Shown here: positions 44,584-58,100 of the stretch, piece after piece
Numbering within the stretch: position 1 is the stretch's first letter
How the letters are laid out: each line of letters begins with the position of its first letter
Assembly: GCA_019321725.1 (NCBI GenBank)
Contig: CM033114.1
Coordinates: forward strand, 21,832,216 to 21,896,215
DNA: 64,000 nt
Direction of reading: 5' to 3'
Origin: Paulownia fortunei
Taxonomy: Eukaryota; Streptophyta; Magnoliopsida; Lamiales; Paulowniaceae
The notes under the pieces: model-generated
What the model was told of the DNA's origin: nothing
The model's database searches: none
Seen by the model: only the letters and a program-made list of their open reading frames with translations
Position numbers and translations under genes: made by a program

Positions 44584-45640
44584 AGTGGGTTGACACTAGT
44601 GTACACGCCACATCTATTTTGATAAATAGTTGTTTTTAATTTATATTCCAATCAATGGAAGGAAGTTGCACATAAGAAATTCGACAATTTCTAACATTGT
44701 AGGATTAGGAATGGTGGTGCTAAAGATGTCCACGGAAAATGAGCTGACCCTCATTGATGTACTATATGTATCAGACATTCGTAAAAACCAGGTGTCTGAT
44801 TCCTTATTGATTAAAGCTGATTTTAGACTAGTGTTTGAGTTTGAAAAGTTTGTACCTACCAAAAATAGACAGTGCATAAGAAATGGATACTTAGAAAAAA
44901 GATTGTTCAAGATGAATGTAATGAACGTACTCCATAACTTTAAAAGCAATAAAGTTAAATCATCTTCTTACTTAATTGAATGTTCAAATTTATGGCATGT
45001 TAAATTAGGACATGTTAATTTTAATACTTCGTGAAGATTAGTAAATTTAAATTTACTTCCTTCATTTAAACTTAATTCACAATATAAGTGTGAAATTTAT
45101 GTTGAGGCAAAAATGGCTAAATTACCATTTCATTCAGTGAAAAGAATTCTTAATAAAATATTATATAAGAGTAAGAATGAAACTCTTTATGAGTTATAGA
45201 AAGATCGTAAGCCTTTCTACAAATATCTTAAAGTGTGGGGGTATTTGCCTAAGGTAGAAATACTCAAATCAAAACAAGTTAAAATCGGGTCTAAGACAAT
45301 CGATTGTATTCTCATTGGATATACAAATAACAGTAGTGCATATCAATTTTTTGTGCACAAATCAATAATTCTCGATGTACATAAAGGTACAATCGTTAAA
45401 TCAAGAAATGTTGTATTATTTGAAGATATATTTCCTTGCCAAGAAAAAAAAGAAATTGGTTCTCATAAAATAACTTATGAATTTGCAAATGGTAATCATC
45501 AAATTGATAAGGAACCAAGACACAGTAAAATAGCCGAAATAGCTAAAATATTTTGTCCAAATTTTCTAACTTACATGTTAGAAAATGAATCAAGGATAAT
45601 TAGTGAAGCATTGTCTAGTCCAGAAGCTCCATTCTAAAAA
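44584..45640 (+). pseudogene. Copia protease/integrase remnant lacking the integrase core
   Basis: VDTSVHATS at about 44589 is a decayed protease active-site block. The frame from 44630 contains the gag pre-integrase region (SNLWHVKLGHVNFNTS). Soon after (around 45100-45200) the sequence jumps to the end of integrase (KPFYKYLKVWGYLPKVEILK, then KTIDCILIGYTNNSSAYQF). The roughly 140-residue DDE core between them is missing, so a deletion removed the catalytic part. Confidence 0.8.
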
Positions 45641-47090
45641 GAAGCTATCAATAGTGAAATAGAATCCATTATGCAAAATCATACTTGGGAGTTGGTTGAT
45701 GTCTCTCTGGAAAGTAAGCCTTTAGGATATAAACGAATCCTTAATAGAAAACACAAGGTTGATGGATCTATTGATAAGTATAAGGCTAGATTAGTAGCTA
45801 AATGGTTCAAACAAAAAGAGGGTCTTGACTTCTTTAACACATATTCACCAGTGATAAAGGTCACATCTATTAGAGTACTTATTGCAATTGCAACATTTCA
45901 TAACCTTAAAATACATCAAATGAATGTGAATACGACATTTTTAAATGGTGAATTGGAAGAAGAAATTTATATGGAATAACCCAAAGGGTTTTTGCTCCTG
46001 GACAAAAGAAAAAATTGTATTGATTAATTAAGTCATTATATAGACTTAAACAAATACCAAAACAATTGCGCAAGAAATTTGATAAAACAATGATGTGAAA
46101 TGGTTTTAAAATCAATGAATGTGACAAATGCATCTATATAAAAGGCACATCAACTGTTTATGTCATTATCTGTCTATATGTAAGATGCCATATTAATTAT
46201 GGGTAGTAGTCATGATATAATCATGAATATTAAGAAAATGTCAAAAATATATTTTGATATGAAAGATATGAGCTTAGTAGATGCCATAATGGGAATTAAC
46301 ATTAATAAGACATCTAAGGGACTTGTTCCATCGTAGTTTCATTATGTTGAGACAGTACTTAAAAAATTTAATGCATATGACATTTCTCTAGTAAAACTAC
46401 AAGAGGACTTAAGTTTGTATTTGGCTAGAAACCATGTTAAGCCTGTATCACAGTTAGAATATTCTCAAATAATCAGCAGTTTGATGTACATCATGAATTA
46501 CACACGTCCGGATATTGCTTACTCAGTTAACAAATTGAGTATTTATGATTAATCTCGGTAATTACCATTGGAAGACATTGATAAGGGTTCTTAAATACTT
46601 AAGATTTATCTTAAATTATAAAATATATTATACGAGATAACTATATGTACTAGAAGGATACAATTATGCTAATTAGATATCTGAAACAAAAGACTCTAAG
46701 CCTGCTAGTAGTTATATTTTTATCACTAGTGGTGAAGCTGTGTAGTGGAAATCCTATAAACAAAATTGTATAGCTCGATCCATAATGGAATAAGAGTTAA
46801 TAATTTTAGTTAAGCTAAAAAAGAAGCAGAATAGTTTTGTAATTTCTTAGAGGATATTCTTTGTTGGCTTAAATCAGTGCTTGCAATTATGATATATTGT
46901 GATAACCAATTTAGCTATTGGAAGGGCACAAAGTAGTATATACAATAATAAGTCTCAATATATACGTTAAAGACATAATACCATAAGACAACTAATCTCA
47001 AATGGAGTTATTTTCATTGATTACGTGAAATTGAAGGAAAACATAATGGATTTGTTAATTAAAGGTTTAAGTAGATATCAAGTATATTGT
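45640..47090 (+). pseudogene. Copia reverse transcriptase / RNase H remnant
   Basis: RT starts NHTWELVDVSLESKPLGYKR, continues KYKARLVAKWFKQKEGLDFF and IHQMNVNTTFLNGELEEEIY, then meets stops. The YVDD motif position (about 46171) reads Y-M-stop-D, so it is dead. RNase H-type blocks follow (LEYSQIISSLMYIMNYTRPD at about 46450; RHNTIRQLISNGVIFIDYVK at about 46975). The rest to 47650 is non-coding. Confidence 0.85.
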
Positions 47091-48715
47091 TTATTATTAA
47101 GGGGAACGAGTCTAAAACCTACAAAGTAAAAAATTATCATACCGATAACCCAACCTTGTTGATTGGAAATCCAAAGATTTTGGTTCAATGGGACAACAAA
47201 GTTATGAAAATTAAAACAAGCACTTGGGAGTTATCTCCCTCCCATTCCTATGATAGATAAGTGCTACATGTTGCTTGTAGTGAGGTTAAGTGATATACTT
47301 CTAATGATTTTTATACTGTAAAGTAGAGTATGGTAGGATACTTTGAATAGGAGGACACCTATACAAGTGTGAAGAAGGACTGCTTCAATAAAACACTTAT
47401 GAATCCAAGATGTCTATAACCAAAACGGGCACAACCATAAGAATTAAAGGTATTAGAAAAGTTATTGTGTAGATACTATTGTCTTGGTTTACACAAACCG
47501 TTGAATAATTCAAGACATCACATCACTAAGTATCCTAGTAAATCTGATATTATTCTACTAAGAAAGGTTCAAAACCACAAGCTACCTCACCCGATACAAT
47601 AACTTTTCACATGGACTCTCTTCAGTGTCAGCATATGCATTAATTTCATTCATGTGGGAGATTGCTGAAAATTGATTTAAGAAAATTGGATTTGACCCAA
47701 TTTTAACCAATTATTTAAGTGGATTCCATTTTATAAAAATGAAAACAAATTGGTTAAATATAATCTATGCCGCAAATAGATGAGTTTAACATGTTTGATT
47801 TCTTAGAACCAATTTCAAGTGAATGAGAAATTAATAAATAAAGTAAGTCACTTAAATATCTCAAATGTTGAAAAATAGAAAATTGGAAAGGTAGAAAGTC
47901 ATCATCCCATATTGAAAAATGGAGCAAGTTTGTCATGCATATATAGAATCTTATTTTAATAAAGAGTAATCAAGTGAAGCTCTCATATGGTATACTCTAG
48001 TGGTCTTTTGTCTAGTTTTAGCTAGTTCAAGAATATACGAGAATGGTACATAGTAACATCCGGGCCCGCACATACACGCGTGCGCACACATCGCAAAAGT
48101 TACATTGGGCACTTTAGAGGCGCACTTTGTGCTTTAGATGCTGAATGGACATGCAGTTGTTGACGAGGCGTGACCAAAGGCTGTGAGTGGAGCGAATAGC
48201 TGATATGTCCGTTTGGTTGGCAGGGGCTCACCGTAAGAGTGTGGACTTTCACAGAGAGATGCAATCGTACGGTTGAGATTAATCCTTGGTAATGACTTAC
48301 TGTAAGAGTGTTGATCTTTGTAGAGGGATGCAATCGTACAACTTAGATTGATTGGACTGAAAATTATAATTTACGAATTGACACCATAACTCTTCAAAAT
48401 TTATAAATAGACCCCCATAATTTATCATTTACATGCCATTCAATCACTCTTTTATTTCTTTATCTCAAGTTCAAAGAGAGTTATAAAATACCTTTGTGAT
48501 TCGACGTTCTTATAATTTGTAGCGGTACTTTCACAAAAAATAAAATTATTGTATTTTGGGAGGAGATTGTCATATACCGTATATACCAAATATAGGATAT
48601 TTTTATTTTAAAAACAAAGAATCTAACTGTTGCCTCGACTTATTTATTATTCTGTCCAAATTATCTATCCATTTTGATATTACAACTGTCAAATTTACCT
48701 AATAGAATTATCAAC

Positions 48716-50208
48716 TTATTTTGCCATAAATTATTTTATAAGCTCCTAAGCTTAAGTTTTTTTCCCTTTCTTTTCTAGACTAAGCGGAGCACTTTTAAGT
48801 TTGGTCCAAGTGAGAAATACTTCTAAACAGAATTCAAGATAAACAATTGAATTGAACACGAAAAGCCAAATCATGTTAAAATCCCAACTTAGTTAAATGT
48901 ATGTCGCAATATAAGTTTAAACTTACATACTATTATTTGAAAATCGTTCTTTGTATATGATACATACAAAAGTTATAAGCACTAAGAAATTTCAATCTAA
49001 TACCTTCAATCTAATACCTTCAATCTTCAATCTTAATCCAGGAACACTAGGGTGTGGTTTGACGGGTTTTTTACTAATCTCAAATTAAATTGCTATATGT
49101 GATTTTACTAAATATTATTCTCAAATTATGGTTTAGGATGGTTTATTAGTTTTAATCAACAAAAATAATAAAATTATATAATTGCAAAAAAATATTTTTA
49201 AAATATTAGCAAAAATTTAAAGTTGGCATAAAAAGATATTCGAACGATAATAATGAAATATTTTCAAAATAAAAATACAAGGACCAAGTTTTAAAATTAC
49301 AAAAGGTACAATATTTAATCCAAATTGCATTGCAAAAATAAAATGAGATAAAAATAATAATTAATATTAAGTAATACGAGGACTAATGAGTGTTAGAGTT
49401 AAGGTTTGGACTTTTATTGGAGTTGGTCAATAAAATGAGATAATATTAAGTTATAAGCAATAAACTTAATTATCTACTTAATTTATACAAGGGGCGGTTA
49501 TTGTGCAGTTTTTTTAATTTTCAAGTGATTTTTATTTAAAATTTCAAATCACAATTTTTATCATAAATCAATATTAATGGGATGATTCAATACGATTCGG
49601 ACAATTTTATTTTTTTAATTCACAATCAATCCTAACGAACATCTACAAAAAGATTAGGAGTACTTAGATTGCCCAATAAAAAACTCTTTTAAGTTAGTGA
49701 AAATCTTGGAGCGTAATGTGAGAATAATGATGATGGAAAGTAGAATGTTGTAATCTAAAAACCCCAACACCCCTCATCCTTGTTTTATAGGTGTTTGTGG
49801 ATGATGATTGAAAGAAGGTATTGAATGGAGATTTATTGATGGATATAATTTTGATTATATATATATATATATATCCCAATTATGACATCATAATCCTTCT
49901 ACTTGCTTCTATTTATTGGAAGAAAGATTCTAATTATTGTGTATTTTCGCTTGAAATATTTATATATCTCAAATATAGTTGATGACATACATAAAAAATA
50001 GTTGTTTTTGCCTAAATTGAGTCCATATGACCCGAATATCAACTTGTATATTTCACATCATAGTAGTCATATTGATCACAATGAAAGGGATTTATAGACA
50101 ATTTTTTTTTTGTCAAGTTTAGTGAGAATGACTTAAGAAAACTACAAACAAAGGAAGAAAAGAAATAGCAAAAAAGACATGATAAAAATGCATTTTATAA
50201 AGAAGATG

Positions 50209-50250
<42 letters not shown>

Positions 50251-50984
50251 GTTTTTTTTAGTTGAGAAAAAAGATATGGATTGCTATAAATATACTTAAA
50301 GAAATAGGAAAACTCCATGTAAATCAAGATTTTTCTCAAGCACATATCTAAAATGATTGAATATCTTTCAATTTTTTTTATCTAGAATAATTTGATATTC
50401 GTTTTTCACATTATTCACTAAACGTTCATTAAACATATCAAAATTGATAAGTGTAAATTCGATCCACAAAATTCAAAATCAAGTGGATTTACATTTGTAT
50501 TATAAAATATTAATATTTCAAGAAGAATGATTTATAAGAAAAAAAAAAAAAAGAGTAACCAATCCTAAGTTAAGAGTTCTTTCAAAGGATGGAGCCATGA
50601 ATTTAATTTTAAAGGGTGAAATCAGAATTTAAAAAAAAATAATAGGTAAAGAGATATTTTTAATTATATAAAGAATAATTTTATTATTTTTTATGTAATA
50701 ATATAAATTGAAGGACCAACTACCCCTTTCAGCTTCTTCCCTCCGCCCTTATCATATAGTTAGTCGAGTACACTCTTCATAAAATTTGAGGAGAATTTTC
50801 TACAAAATAAAACAAACATCTATGAGATGTTGAGATAGTAATAGATTCCTTTTGCATCTATAAGACAAATCTTGGATTTTCCATTTTCAATTTTGTGGCA
50901 CGAAATTTCTTCTTTCCATTTCTCCTCATTAGAATTTTTGGTGCTACAGATTTTTCCCACTTTTTAATAATAATAATAATAATA

Positions 50985-51016
<32 letters not shown>

Positions 51017-51199
51017 TACTACTTATTGCCACAAAAATTAGGTTAAAATTACAAAACGCACCCAAGATATTCGCACAAACAAAAAGATCTAGTGGGTATT
51101 TTGGTCATTCCACACACCTCCCAGAATAAACGGTCCAGTTTCCTCGCCCCTCAGCTCTCGACGCCCCTTAAATTCCACCCTCCACTCTTCTCACTCTCC

Positions 51200-51234
<35 letters not shown>

Positions 51235-51305
51235 GCCTTCCTAGACATACACATATACGTATATCTGAACTCTCACGCAGTAACGCACAATCCCATAAGT
51301 TATTA
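48716..51305. other. AT-rich intergenic DNA and TRX f promoter
   Basis: No gene seen between the Copia element and TRX f. Microsatellites: a TA run at about 50212-50245 (16 units or so), a TAA-to-TTA run at 50965-51022 that is largely self-complementary, and a CT run at about 51202-51232 in the presumed TRX f leader. The short minus-strand frames here are low-complexity. Confidence 0.6.
51202..51232 (+). promoter_or_regulatory. CT-repeat (Y-patch / GAGA-type) in the TRX f leader
   Basis: About 15 CT units end some 70 bp before the TRX f start codon. Pyrimidine-rich microsatellites are common near plant transcription starts, and GA/CT repeats can bind BPC factors. The role here is inferred. 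Confidence 0.45.
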
Positions 51306-53346
51306 ATGGCTTTGCAGGTGTACAGTGCAGCTCCAAGGACCTCAATGGTGCAAAATTCTGCGTCGCAGGGGATTATCACCAAGCAGCCCGCCGTGGTCTG
51401 CCTCTCAGGTGATTTCCCGCAGCTGATGAAGAGAAAAGAGAGAGGGCTGAGCATGAGTTTGCGGGTCAAGGCCAGCTTGGACGCCACGGCGGCGGCGGCG
51501 GCGGTTGCGGAAGTGGGCAAAGTGACCGAGGTCACTAAGGACACCTTTTGGCCCATTGTGAAAGCTGCCGGTGATAAGACTGTCGTCCTCGATATGTACA
51601 CACAGTGGTGAGTTTATCAATCCAAAATTTTGGGTACCTATTGATTCATTTTGTAGTTGGATAGAAATTGTTCTTGTACAGTTGTACTTATCGAAGCTTA
51701 GGAGTGATCTTGGATTTTCTTGGGATTGTGATATTCTCACGAATGGTAATAGTATAATTGGTTACAAGCAAATCGATTTAGAGATGTAAGAAATTGTACC
51801 CTTTGCTTCATTTGGGGCGGATTTAATCACTAAACGTCCAGGTCTACTTGGTTCAATTTATTGCATTTGACACTTGTGCAATGTTTGGACCTTAGATTTT
51901 CGTGAGGAAATTGGAAAAGAAAATGATGGAAAAATAATTTACGATGGAAAGTGATTACTGTGGAATAATTGGAATTTTTAGCTTTTATGTGTATAGGGCT
52001 AATGAAAAGAAAAATTATAGCTGCATGTTTATTTGGTTGCGGATATGTGACTTCCTCGGGCGGAGTGGAAGAAGAAGATGCAACTAACAGATCCCAAATA
52101 TGGGATGAAGGCCTTTACTTCTTAGTTGATGTGTTTGTGTGAAAATTTTGAGTCTTCGACAATGATAATACAACTAGAAAGCAAGTGGACTGATACAAGA
52201 GAAGTGGGGAAAAATCTGATAAGCAGCTAATAGGATGAACTTTTTTTGCTATGTGTATGTTGCTAGTTGTGGCTGATTCAAGATTCTTGTTTTCTATAGC
52301 TTAAATGTGTATTGAATAAGTATGTGGATATTGAAATTTAGAGGTCTAAATAGTTTAGTTCAAATATGCTAGATAAGTATTTAATTGGTCACCTTGTCAT
52401 TTTTATTAGCTTCCGGTTCACCTTTTTAAGGATTAGCTGCCATTCTTCAATCCCTTTGCTTCTCGCTGCTTATCTGAGTTAATATGACTGGTTTTACTCT
52501 GAGGAAGAAAGAAGAATAATTTCGTCTGCATTTCAGTTAGGGGAGTTATTTGATCAACCTTTTGTGGAACAGATACAGATAAAGATGCACCTATAGTATA
52601 TAAGCCATTAGTCATCATAACAGGGATTTTATGTGCCACTTTACGATTTCATATATGCATTTTGACGTTGGCTGTTCCGTGCTTTGTGTAAACATACATG
52701 TCATTGAATGTATGCATCTTGGTCAGTGTTGATTCTGGAACTTTAGAAGTTCATCAATATTTTGAGTAGGCCAAATGGTCAATACAATTCAGAGGAATCC
52801 ACTAGTGGTCTATCTCAAGCATTGCAATATATGCATGCCATTGTAGGTCAGTTGGCTCATTTTTGCCTTATGCTGTTGGAAATTTTTAAGGTACCAATGT
52901 AGCCACTTGCTTCAACCTAGTATAACCTGGTCTGATGCGTCAACGAGGCTTGAGTTATTTGGCATCTTTTTTTAGTTAATAAGGTTGCTGAATTTATGCA
53001 TTTGTTGTGACTTCTGGATTCGGTTTTCAACTTGCAGGTGTGGCCCGTGTAAGATAATGGCTCCAAAATTTCAACAATTGTCCGAAAAATATCACGATGT
53101 TGTCTTCTTAAAGCTGGACTGCAACCAAGAAAACAGGGTGCGTAACAATTCCATCTCTCTCTTCTCTCTGTCAATATCAGGTTTGATCTGATATGATGAA
53201 TTTGCTGGCAGCCACTGGCAAAGGAGCTAGGGATTAAGGTGGTTCCTACATTCAAGATATTGAAGGATAGCAAGATTGTTAAAGAAGTTACAGGAGCCAA
53301 ATTTGACGATTTAGTTGTTGCAATCGAGGCTGCAAGATCCATTTAA
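51306..53346 (+). CDS. TRXF: Plastid thioredoxin f
   Basis: Exons 51306-51607, 53038-53137 and 53212-53346 give 178 aa in frame. Thioredoxin f takes electrons from ferredoxin-thioredoxin reductase in the stroma and reduces Calvin-cycle enzymes and other light-activated targets. Residues 1 to about 62 are a transit peptide; a GCG repeat encodes a short Ala run (TAAAAAVAEVG) at the mature N-terminus. The thioredoxin fold starts near VTEVTKDTFWPIVK. The active site is WCGPC (C102, C105), with the codon for W101 split by intron 1. KLDCNQENR carries C129, the third cysteine typical of f-type thioredoxins. IKVVPTFKILKDSKIVKEV holds the cis-proline. The 1.4 kb first intron has no recognisable insert. 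Confidence 0.96.
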
Positions 53347-55117
53347 TGTTTTTTTTTCTTTTAATTTTAAGCTCGCCCTTGTAACTTGTTAATAGATCGA
53401 CAGCAGAGTTCATTGGGAAACGATTCTAAAATCCTGCAACTATTATCTGTGACTCTGTAAGGTGATGCATGACACGAATGACTCTAGTTGTGCTAGTATT
53501 TTTCTGTAATTCTCTTGATACGTTCATAATCTTGAACATGTATTTATACTACCTTTGGATGAATGCATGTTCTTTTGCAAGTTACATAGCACCACTAACG
53601 CATAATGTTCATCTGCATTTCTGTAATGTTGTGTTTCGTCCCCTCGCTGTAAACATACCTTCACTCCACTCTGCTACCTGAGAGGATCAAATGATGATTG
53701 CTGGCATATAGAATCTTGTTCCTTCGTGACAATTTTCTTCCTAGCAATTGAACAAAACGATACACTGGTACACGGCAAGGGCAATTAAGCCTAGAGTTGC
53801 TGTTCAGATTTGGGATTTTTTTGATTAATTACATCATTATATATCGTAATATTTCTGAAAAACTCAATACAATCGTTGGTAATTAGTTAATTTATAACAA
53901 ATAATCAAATACTAATTTTAAATATGTTATTTGAATTCAAAACCTCCAACGCTTTTAGACCTGAGGGCTAAGACCATGTTAAAACCATTGAGGAATCAAT
54001 AGCAATAGATCATCAAGGTACAAGGCCTTTTCAGCGTGGCTAAATGTACAAGGCTAGTGGATATATATATATATATATAAAAAAAAATTTACTCCATTAA
54101 TTTGACGAGTGTCATTGAAATTTTAATTTTTAACCACATATCATTATCATTTTTTTATTTATAACTCATGCATGAATTTTTAAAAGGTATATGTACAAAA
54201 ATAATTAAAATATAAATTTTTTTATAAATTAATAAATTATTCATTTATTAATAAATAAATATTTTTTTTAAAAATAATATTTTTTAGTGTCGACAATATT
54301 CATTTGTAGAGGTTTCACTCTAATAGAAATGGAAATAGCATTTTCTTGTCAATGGAAACGCTTTATGTATGGTGAAGAACGTTGAACAACAGGGGATCTA
54401 TTTTAGATAGTAGAAAAGCAACTAGCATCTTTATCTTGTAGCATCCTTGAAATACTCTGTATTAACGAACTTGTTTAATTTATATAAAAAAGTAAAAATT
54501 GTTTAATTGTTGTGCTTTCTTGAAATTTGGGCCAATTTATAACCTTGCTCCAATTTAAATTTGAAACCTTTTTGAAATGGAGAGAGGATGTAACGGATAG
54601 AAGTGGGGTTTTGAGTTTCATTTTGGTGTATTACCCGATTTATTATATAATTTGAACGTAACATAAGAATGAGAATATTTAGATGATAATTTCCAAATTG
54701 TTGCAATAATTTCGTAACATAATTGCTTTCCTCAGTAACAAGAGTGTTGTTCTGTACTACCACAATAGTGTTTCAAATAAGAACAAAATTTTGAAGTTCT
54801 AAAAGGAATATACGATATCACAAACAGGGCTTAACCAAAATAATATGGCTCAGATCTTTTTACCATTGGTTATGTATTCTAAAGCTATAAAGGACACAAA
54901 ATTCACCATTGTTGCTTGAGCTCCATCTACACTTACACAAAAATGGAATGGTGAAAGGCAAATTATACCCTCGTTTCAACTTACTGATGTAATTTGAAAT
55001 GCAAGATGCATTTTCCAAATAAATTTTATTGTAAATGAACTAGTGATTACTCAAAAGACTAGACACATTCCACCCCCCCCCCCCCCAGCCTCACTATGTT
55101 CCTACCTGTGTTGGAGC
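53347..55117. other. Intergenic DNA between convergent TRX f and PRORP1
   Basis: The first 400 bases or so are presumably TRX f 3' UTR. The rest is AT-rich, with a short AT run at about 54060-54080 and no gene. A C14 run at 55073-55086 lies in the presumed PRORP1 3' UTR. Confidence 0.55.
55073..55086 (-). repeat. Homopolymer C14 (G14 in the PRORP1 transcript)
   Basis: Fourteen consecutive C on the plus strand start 31 bp beyond the PRORP1 stop codon, so the mRNA would carry G14 in its 3' UTR. Such runs vary in length and are error-prone in sequencing. Confidence 0.8.
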
Positions 55118-58100
55118 CTATTCATGTGGTGTCATCCTTGTTGCACATACCCATTGTCTTGGAGTCTCAAGATCATCTCCAGTGACGGTTGGTATATGCC
55201 AACTACCTTGTTCTGACTCCTGGAATCATGTTTGTAGAGCATAAGTGAAACTTCCGATGTGAAATTAATGCAGTATCAAAAGTATGATTTAACATGAATA
55301 AAGATGATTGGGACATTAACCCACCTGGATGACAAGTGAATAAGGTGGTGGCATGTGCAAGGAAAGCCGCCCATCACTAGAAGGTTTTAAACGGACCTGC
55401 CATTCATAGGGAGAATCACAAGAATGAAAAATCAATTTTTTTTTTTTTTATGCTGCTAATAGTTCAGTTTCAGTAATTCAATCAGCAGATAACATGAAAA
55501 AAAAAATCATTATATTGTAAACTTAAATGTACTGTAAACTGAAGTAACAGACAAATATTAAAGCTTGCTAGGGCATTAGATTTGGGAGTCACTACATTGT
55601 GATGCATACGAACAACATTATACTAAAATTAAAATGTAGAAAGAAAAAACCCTAGGGACCAGCAGCCAAGAATATTATTTTTCTATGTTAAAGTGATGAA
55701 CATTAAATCATATATCTAATGTCACAGGCTTTCCGTGGCTTAATTACCTTGAAATCAAGGAATCATGAGATGATAAAGCATACTTCTGGTATGCTGTAAT
55801 GTTATTTTAGCAAATATATGCAAATTCCGGAGCCATGTCATCTTGTCCTAGGCTAATGAAGTAGCTTCTAGCAAACCTCCTTTCACAACAGTTTTACTCT
55901 CCTGTGCTTTTTCCCAACAAATACTGTGATGCTTCCGAATGCCGGATCTGTATCCCCACATCATTTATTAACCACGCTACTACAAATATGACCGTGGCTA
56001 ATATCATACCCATGGCAGGGTGCAACCAATACAAATATATCAGAACTTCACACTGAAAATTATCTAGAGCTATGGTCCTTGATCTACAACGTATATACTG
56101 AAAGACATAAAAGTGAAGTATACAGATAAAAAACATCATCACTGAGAGCAATGTTATACATGCTAATAGGATCGATATATGCCAGTAAGGAAAAAATTAA
56201 CTTGGTTCCCTTGTAGTAACTTAGATGTTCCATCCATTTTTCATATGCCATGTTGCTATTAAAACCAATCAACTTCACATGGATTCACTGAAAATAGTTC
56301 ACAAGGATATTAAGTTCTCAACAAGTAGCAACATTTATTCGATTTGACTAGATTGAAAACCTCATAACCTTAATTTCCCGATGCTAACAGTCTTATTCAA
56401 CGTTGAAGTACTGTATCATTTTAATATAATCACAGAAGTGCACGACTGAACAAGAATTAGCAACGGTTCACAGACTATGTTTTTGAAGCCAGGATCAGAA
56501 GATAATTCGTTCACTCCAACAAAGCATTGCATATGCAAAGAAACTAGTAGAGATCACAAGGAAGCAGATCTGAAATTGGGGTGTTTATCTATTCAATGTA
56601 AAGCCAATGCTAGGAAAGTAATCCCAAGAACTTATAGAAACTGAAAGTTCACGGTGCTTTTGAATCACAATGGTAGGAAAGTAATACTAAGAACCTATAG
56701 AAACTGGAAGTTCACAATAGCCTTCGATTTGCTGCAGCACATTTTTTTGCTAATTTTATGCTAGGTTGCTGCAGTTTAGATTTGTTTCATATTTAATATG
56801 TATATAGCATGTTTGTTACCTTACATAAAGGGAAATGCCCCTCTTCAATCACATCATATGGTATTGAATAAATCTAGTAATTACCATGGAAAGTGCAAAG
56901 CAAATTATAGGGACACCTTCCATCACAACAAATCTTTTGAAATAACCAAAGCCATCAAGCAGTAGAGATCCCAAAGTGGGAGTCAATTTGAATATTCTTC
57001 ATTCTTAAATGTTTTCTTGTAATATTGGATTTATGAATATTAAATAGCAACAAAAATCAAGAACATCCCATAAACAAGATTTTAGATGTAAATGCTGTCT
57101 TCCTATTTCAGTACTTCCTGTTTCAGCTAGTACAAATTACTAGTCAAACTGCAGCAATAAAGAATATTAACATAACAGCTATTAAGGTAACCTCTTAAGT
57201 ACACAATTACTTTGATAGCTATATGAAAGAAAAGAAACTACCTGATGCTTTTCTTTCCATCTAGGGAAAAAGCTATTGCCTAAAAGATTGAACAAGTGAT
57301 CCCTCATCTCATCATTTGTCACCAGCAAACACTTCAAACTGACAGCTGCATATAACCAATACCTAGGGCAAGAAAAAGAAAAACATGAATGGCATAGCTG
57401 TACTGGAATACCTCACTAACATAGCTGAATATCTAGCGGTGCTTGTGATCTCAAAAGTTGAGTGACAAATGACCAAAAAAGGGAAAGTAAGAAAGAAGGA
57501 AGATTAGACAAGACAGACAGGAAAACTGTGAAAGAAAATAGAGAAGTTGAAATTGTATATCAGATTTGTATATGTTAGTACACTTGATGAAATAAAACTT
57601 GGTAGATTGTGTGGTGTGTATCTTAAATAACAATAATATAATAAAACAACGTTGTATGCTGAGCCATAACCCAGTACACATTTTAAATTCCTATTTCATT
57701 CCTTTCATTTTCTCTCAGTATAGTATTTCTGACTGAATGGAAGTGTCTCATGAGAGAGTGATCTTATAAGTCAATCATTTTTCCACCAGACTGAAACAAA
57801 CAAATTTCTGTTGGTATAGTTTTTTTGAGTGAATGGAAGTGTCTTATATGTCAATCATTTTTCCACCAGACTGCAACAACAAACTTTCTCTTGATTCAAT
57901 ATACACAATTCTTCCGAATGATGACATCTTTCTTACTAGATAAATCTCATACACTTTCTGATTTAAGCAGATAGGCACCACTTTTGATTTTTGTGAAGCA
58001 GATATTAAAACATAGACAAAATTGGCGCCAGAGGAACCACTATTAGCAGTGAAACAATGTTGTATGTTCAAGGAATCTCAAAAGCTTGGTTTAATGGACA

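Larger units (their letters stand above)
42702..48715 (+). mobile_element. Degenerate Copia LTR retrotransposon
   Basis: The 5' LTR (42702 to about 43640) lacks its first 180 bp or so compared with the 3' LTR (47663 to about 48715). Shared LTR landmarks include GTAAG(C/T)CACTTAAATA, TTGCATATATA and TGAATGGAC. The order gag, protease, integrase, RT, RNase H is that of Copia. Many stops and frameshifts occur. The polypurine tract CATGTGGGAGATTGC precedes the 3' LTR. LTR outer ends are approximate. Confidence 0.88.

Noticed and set aside
51191..51601. 136-codon minus-strand frame over TRX f exon 1
   Set aside because: Shadow of the transit-peptide exon; its end is a translation of the CT microsatellite.
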